Assembly (NCBI GenBank): GCA_014529385.2
Contig: CM043942.1
Coordinates: forward strand, 37,360,969-37,424,968
Direction: 5' to 3'
Length of the DNA: 64,000 nt
DNA from: Adiantum capillus-veneris
Taxonomy: Eukaryota; Streptophyta; Polypodiopsida; Polypodiales; Pteridaceae
Shown here: positions 59,801 to 64,000 of the stretch, piece after piece
Layout: each line of letters begins with the position of its first letter
Numbering within the stretch: position 1 is the stretch's first letter
Notes under the pieces: model-generated
What the model was told of the DNA's origin: nothing
What the model saw: the letters and a program-made list of their open reading frames with translations, nothing else
Database searches by the model: none
Made by a program: the position numbers and the translations under genes

Positions 59801-60500
59801 AGTAAAGGTGTCCAATAAAATTTAAAACCTATTACTTCTCAATGCTACTCGCTTTCTCTCATCGACGATCAAATGGGCTCGCATGATGCCTTCCTACAAA
59901 ACTATCATCATCTCCTCATACCATGTCTACAGAGGAGGTTTTGGATTCAGATAAATTTCCTCGTTGGGGACATTGTCTCTTCACTTCCACTTACACTTTG
60001 AAAAGATGCGTATTCATCATTTCATCATCAACACCTACTGGTGGTTCTTCGGAATCCAAACTTGACAAATAATCCGCAAAAACATGATGCGCTCTTAGAT
60101 GATGCACCACTTTGAACTGCAATTCCTATAATAGGATCATCCACCCGACCAGTCGACCCACCAAATTATGTTGTCTTACCAAGAATAGTAATGCCGAGAG
60201 GTCCACATGGAATTGAAATAATTTTCCAAGCGAATAATATCATTTTTTTTTACAGAATATACCATTCCAAGACACTCCCTCTATGTCAGGGCATAGTTCT
60301 TCTGTGCTTGAGAAGAGCCATCTACTGGCATAATAGATAGGTCGAAACCATCCATGAGTTTTCTGCTGCGTCAAAACACTCCTAATTGCAATGCTGGAAG
60401 CATTAAAAGAAAACATGAAAGTCTAATCCCCAAGTTGGAGGTATTAAGACTGGTGCTCCAGTCACAACAGGCGACGAAAAGCAAATTCAGCTTCTAGAGT
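59801..60500 (-). pseudogene. Region of RNase H and tether, heavily decayed
   Basis: Position and orientation place RNase H and the RNase H-integrase tether here. I can read only scattered matches (KxHGWFRPIYYAS near 60330-60350), with a stop in almost every frame. Confidence 0.4.
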
Positions 60501-60699
60501 CCATTTAAATTCCTTCTTTTCCATGTGTGCAATGCATTGTATTCAATGGTACCGCAATATGAGTCAAAAATCATAAATGCCAACCATGCCATCGTACTTG
60601 ACCGAGAAACCGCAAAGTGCCTTTGGTGAATCAGGTGGTGCTGCTTGCATAACGGTCGCAATCTTGCTCGGATTTGACTGCAATGCCTTCCTTGGAGAT

Positions 60700-61400
60700 G
60701 ATATGTCCTAGCAACATTCTGCTTGTCACAACAAACACACACTTCATTGAAAATTAAGACTCAATCTGGTTTTTAAACACCTTTCAAAATCGAGTCAGAG
60801 ATGGTGTAAGTGTTTTGACTTTCCTGCAAAAATAAAGAAATCGTCCAAAAAGGCATAAAATCAGTCAAGTACGGGCCAAATATTTGTTGTATATCCTGTT
60901 GAAAGGTACTTGGTGCATATTACAAGCCAAACCACATCATTGTGCAAGCAAAAACTCCCCATGCAGTGATGAATGTAGTTTTTGGTTGATCTACGAATGC
61001 CATTTAAACTTGGCTGTAACCATTGTATCCATTCATAAATGAGTACCTCTCTTTCCCTACAACTTCATCCAAAGTGAAACTCATAAATGGAAGAGGGAAG
61101 GGATCTGGAAACGTAGTTGCATTCAGCTTGTGGTAGTCCACAAAATCCGCAACTTCTTGTTCTTTTTGGACATAATCTCAATAGGTGAGATCCATTCTGG
61201 ATTTTTGATTGGGACTATAAACCCAACTTTCTATAGCGTATCCAACTCCTCTTTTACTTATTTAGCATAATTGAGATTCATACAATACTTGGCTTGCTTG
61301 GTGGGAAACACATCCATTGATGCGCTGTTGGTAGAATCTTGGATCTAGCCCCTTCATATCCAACTAATCCCATGCAAACACATCCATAAATTTTGTCAAT
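60700..61400 (-). pseudogene. Gypsy reverse transcriptase core
   Basis: The minus strand gives VDYHKLNATTFPDPFPLPFM, SFTLDEVVGKERYSFMNGYN, FITAWGVFACTMMWFGL, YAPSTFQQDIQQIFGPYL and FMPFWTI, then SILKGV. These are the standard gypsy RT blocks with frame changes and stops. The catalytic YxDD region is not intact. It follows the third copy of a triplicated linker. Confidence 0.75.
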
Positions 61401-63115
61401 AGTTTAATGAGATCCTTCCGGAACGAATCTTCTAGAGCCAGATAAATCTTCACAGGTTTAGGTTTGTCTTGTGTCCTTGCATCTTCCTTGATGTAAGAAA
61501 CCTTGTTCATCTGTCTTTTAAATTTGCGATCTTGCTGCAATAAATCCTTTATATTCATTAATTTTCAGTTTTCTCTACTCTTCTTGCTCAACTCTTGTAT
61601 GTCCTTTCTGGAGCTAAGTTCAATTTTAGCCCACAAGGGCTTGGTAGGGGTATTCGTTGCATACGGGTTCTGAATGTCCTCCACATCCACCGTAGAGATT
61701 GCCACCAAGTCTTGGTTAGCATGTAGAAATTACGCTCCCTCCTCATCAGTCAGTCCTCCCCTCATATTTACTGGTTCCACCATAATAGGACAAGCCTCTC
61801 CACAACTTCTTGTTCTTTTTGGGAACCACCACAATAAGTGAAATCTATTTTGGATATTCGATTGGGACTATAAACCCAACTTTCAACAGATTGTTTAACT
61901 CCTCTTTTACTTGTTTATCATAATTGGGGTTCGTACAATTCTTGACTTACTCGGTAGAAACAACATCCGTCTTCAAATTGATGCGGTGTTGGTAGAATCT
62001 CGGATCCAACCCCTTCATATCTAAATAATCCCATGGGAACACATCCGTAAGTTCCGTCAACAGTTTAATGAGATCCATCCGAAATGAATCTTCAAGACCC
62101 ACACAAATCGTCACAGGTTTAAGTTTTTCTTGTGTCCTTGCGTCTTCCTCAATGTCCAAAACCTTGTTCATCTATATTTTTGTGTTCTTACTATAATAAA
62201 TCCTTCAAATTCATTAATTCTGAGTCAGTTCTACTCTTCTTACCCAGCTCTTGTATGTCTTATCGGAGTTGAGTTCAATTTTTGTCCACTATGGCTTGGT
62301 AGGGGTATTCGTTGCATATCGATTTTGAATGTCCTCCACATCCATTGTACAAATTTCCACAAGATCTTGGTTAGCTTGCAAGAATTTTGGCTTCCTCGTC
62401 ATTAGTCAGTTTTTCTAGTGTATTTATTGGTTCCGCCACAACACGAAGAGTTACCCCGCAACTTGTTTTTTTTGGAAACCACCACAATAGGTGAGATTCA
62501 TTACGGATCTTCGATTGGGACTATAAAAACAAATTTCAACAGCATATTTGAATCCTCTTTTACTTGTTTAACATAATTGGATTCATATAATGCTTGGCTT
62601 GCTTGGTGGGAATTGCACTTGTCCTCAAATTGATGTGATGTTGGTAGAATCTCGGATCCAGTCCCTTCACATCCAAATAATCCCATGCAAACACATCCAT
62701 AAATTCCGTCAACACTTTAATGAGATTTGTTCGGAACAAATTATAGATTTACACAAATCTTCATAGGTTTAGGTTATTCTTGTATCCCTACATCTTCCTT
62801 GATGCGCAAAACCTTATTCATTTGCCTTTTAAATTCACATTCGTGCTGCAATAAATCCTTCAGATTCATTAATACTGAGTTGGATCTACTCTTCTCACCC
62901 AGCTCTTGTATGTCCTTGTTGGCATTGAGTACAGTTTTTGCTCACCATGGCTTGGTAGGGGTATTTGTCGCATACTAGGTCTGAATGTCCTCCACATCCA
63001 CCATATAAATTCGTGGTTAGCCTGCAAGTATTGTGCTTCCTCCTCATGAATCATTCCTTCCAACATATTTACTGGTTTTGCTAGAATAGGATGAGTCTCC
63101 CCGCAAACGTGGTTA
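61130..63115 (-). repeat. Tandem triplication (about 655 bp) of the gypsy PR-RT linker
   Basis: TTGGTAGGGGTATTCGTTGC recurs at 61641, 62296 and (with one change) 62952, intervals of 655 and 656 bp. Each unit encodes, on the minus strand, IVPIEYPKWISPI-like RT start, NVEDIQNPYATNTPTKP, the KPVKIYLALEDSFRKDLIKL block and FMDVFAWD. Copies differ at many positions and each has its own stops, so the triplication is old. Confidence 0.85.
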
Positions 63116-63900
63116 GCTTGTTGATATGAGATATGGATTTTTCTTGATTATCTTTGTATAACTAATGCATGCTTTGTTTAATTCCATTTCATCTTGGCTT
63201 GTCACAACCATGGTCAGCCTAATAGAGTCTTATAATAATCTTGCATTCCTTGGAGATCGAGCACCACAAAGAATACCGCAAAAGCGATTCATCCGTTCTC
63301 AGAAGTAACTCCCTTCAGTAATTCATGAGGTTGTACCTATCTTTGGTCCGCATTCGCACAACACTAGTTCTAAGTTGCACCATCCATATTTCTCACCCAT
63401 GTAATTATGTAACCTTTGGATCCTCCATCTACTTATACATTTTTGATATTGCTATCTCGATGCCGAACTGTAATTAGTAGGACATGATCATCTGCTAGAG
63501 GACCCAACTCCTCCAACGCGATTTTGTTTGTTGGTGGATCCTCCTGTGAAGATATCAACGGATGTTTGAAAGATAGAACTAGTCGGATCATATCCTTGAA
63601 CATCATGTGGATGGGTAGTTGCATCATTGCTTCCCAAATATCCCACCGAAAAAGCCCATGCACACAGGGTCCTTCTCTTGTACCATATTGATTGGCTCTT
63701 CTACGGGGACATTATAGGATATCCCGATATCTACTTTTCTTTCTATGATTATGGGTTCTTTTGTCACCAATTTTGCAGTTGTGGTTGTTCTTATTGGTTT
63801 GAGATTACCAGTGGGTATTCCTCTAGACAAACTTGAGGTAGGATTACCGGCTCCGTCTTCGCCCATCATACGACTCTCTCTCTTCAAAAAGATTATCCGA
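63116..63900 (-). pseudogene. Gypsy aspartic protease and upstream linker
   Basis: The minus strand reads CMGFFGGIFGKQ, then MHGLFRWDIWEAMMQLPIHM and LADDHVLLITVRHRDSNIKN. A decayed segment follows near 63400-63440. Then come FFVVLDLQGMQDYYKTLLG and PWL, the conserved C-terminal protease block (..DYxxLLGRPWL). The active-site loop itself is not clearly readable. The element continues past the right edge, so gag and the 5' LTR are outside. Confidence 0.65.
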
Positions 63901-64000
63901 TTTTGAACACTATGTCCTAGAACCGCTTTTCAACTTAGATGAAGTTCTTTTCCTAAATGAATGATCAATTGGACTTTCAAATTGAAGGTTTTTGATTCTT

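Overview
This is nuclear DNA of a land plant with a large, repeat-rich genome. The evidence is: spliceosomal introns (GT..AG) in the one recognisable cellular gene; retrotransposon primer-binding sites of the plant initiator-Met tRNA type (TGGTATCAGAGC); plant-type telomere-like CCCTAAA units inside an LTR; and Ty3/gypsy, LINE and solo-LTR debris over most of the window. I cannot fix the lineage. The mix of diverged LINEs, CT/GA microsatellites and long TE-filled introns would suit a fern, lycophyte or gymnosperm, but that is inference.

The only host gene I can defend is an RlmN-type radical-SAM 23S rRNA/tRNA adenine-C2 methyltransferase on the + strand. It is read as nine in-frame exons between 8865 and 20536 (990 coding bases including the stop, 329 residues, N-terminus missing). 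Both catalytic cysteines and the CxxxCxxC cluster motif are present. Its fourth visible intron (9693-17836, about 8.1 kb) is packed with nested elements: LINE endonuclease and RT remnants, a 478-bp tandem duplication carrying antisense gag sequence, a complete small non-autonomous LTR element with telomere-like repeats in its LTRs, and a fragment of a Penelope-like reverse transcriptase.

Region by region: 1-3104 is the minus-strand gag-PR-RT-RNase H of a decayed gypsy element, with its 5' LTR from 3105. 4400-7760 holds + strand LINE copies separated by a CT tract. 8865-20536 is the RlmN gene. 21345-30619 is a complete but decayed gypsy element (LTRs 548/547 bp, TSD AATGT) that has lost integrase and carries unusual coding sequence before its 3' LTR, plus a C-rich tract interrupted by a MITE-like element. 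32799-38722 is a 5924-bp LTR element (LTRs 1247 bp each, TSD AGTGC) with gag and protease but no RT or integrase. 38730-45540 is LTR remnants and LINE fragments in both orientations joined at (CT)n/(GA)n tracts. 45830-48313 holds two facing LTRs of the 1.2-kb family, one a solo LTR with TSD ACTCA. 48446-51089 is two minus-strand LINE copies. 55133-56400 is a second LINE family. 56640-64000 is minus-strand gypsy sequence whose protease-RT linker is triplicated in tandem (about 655-bp period).

Everything except the RlmN gene appears degenerate (stops, frameshifts, lost catalytic residues). Two LTR elements and one solo LTR have exact 5-bp target duplications, and a third LTR element (12895-15653) does as well, so their boundaries are firm. 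Most other boundaries are approximate.
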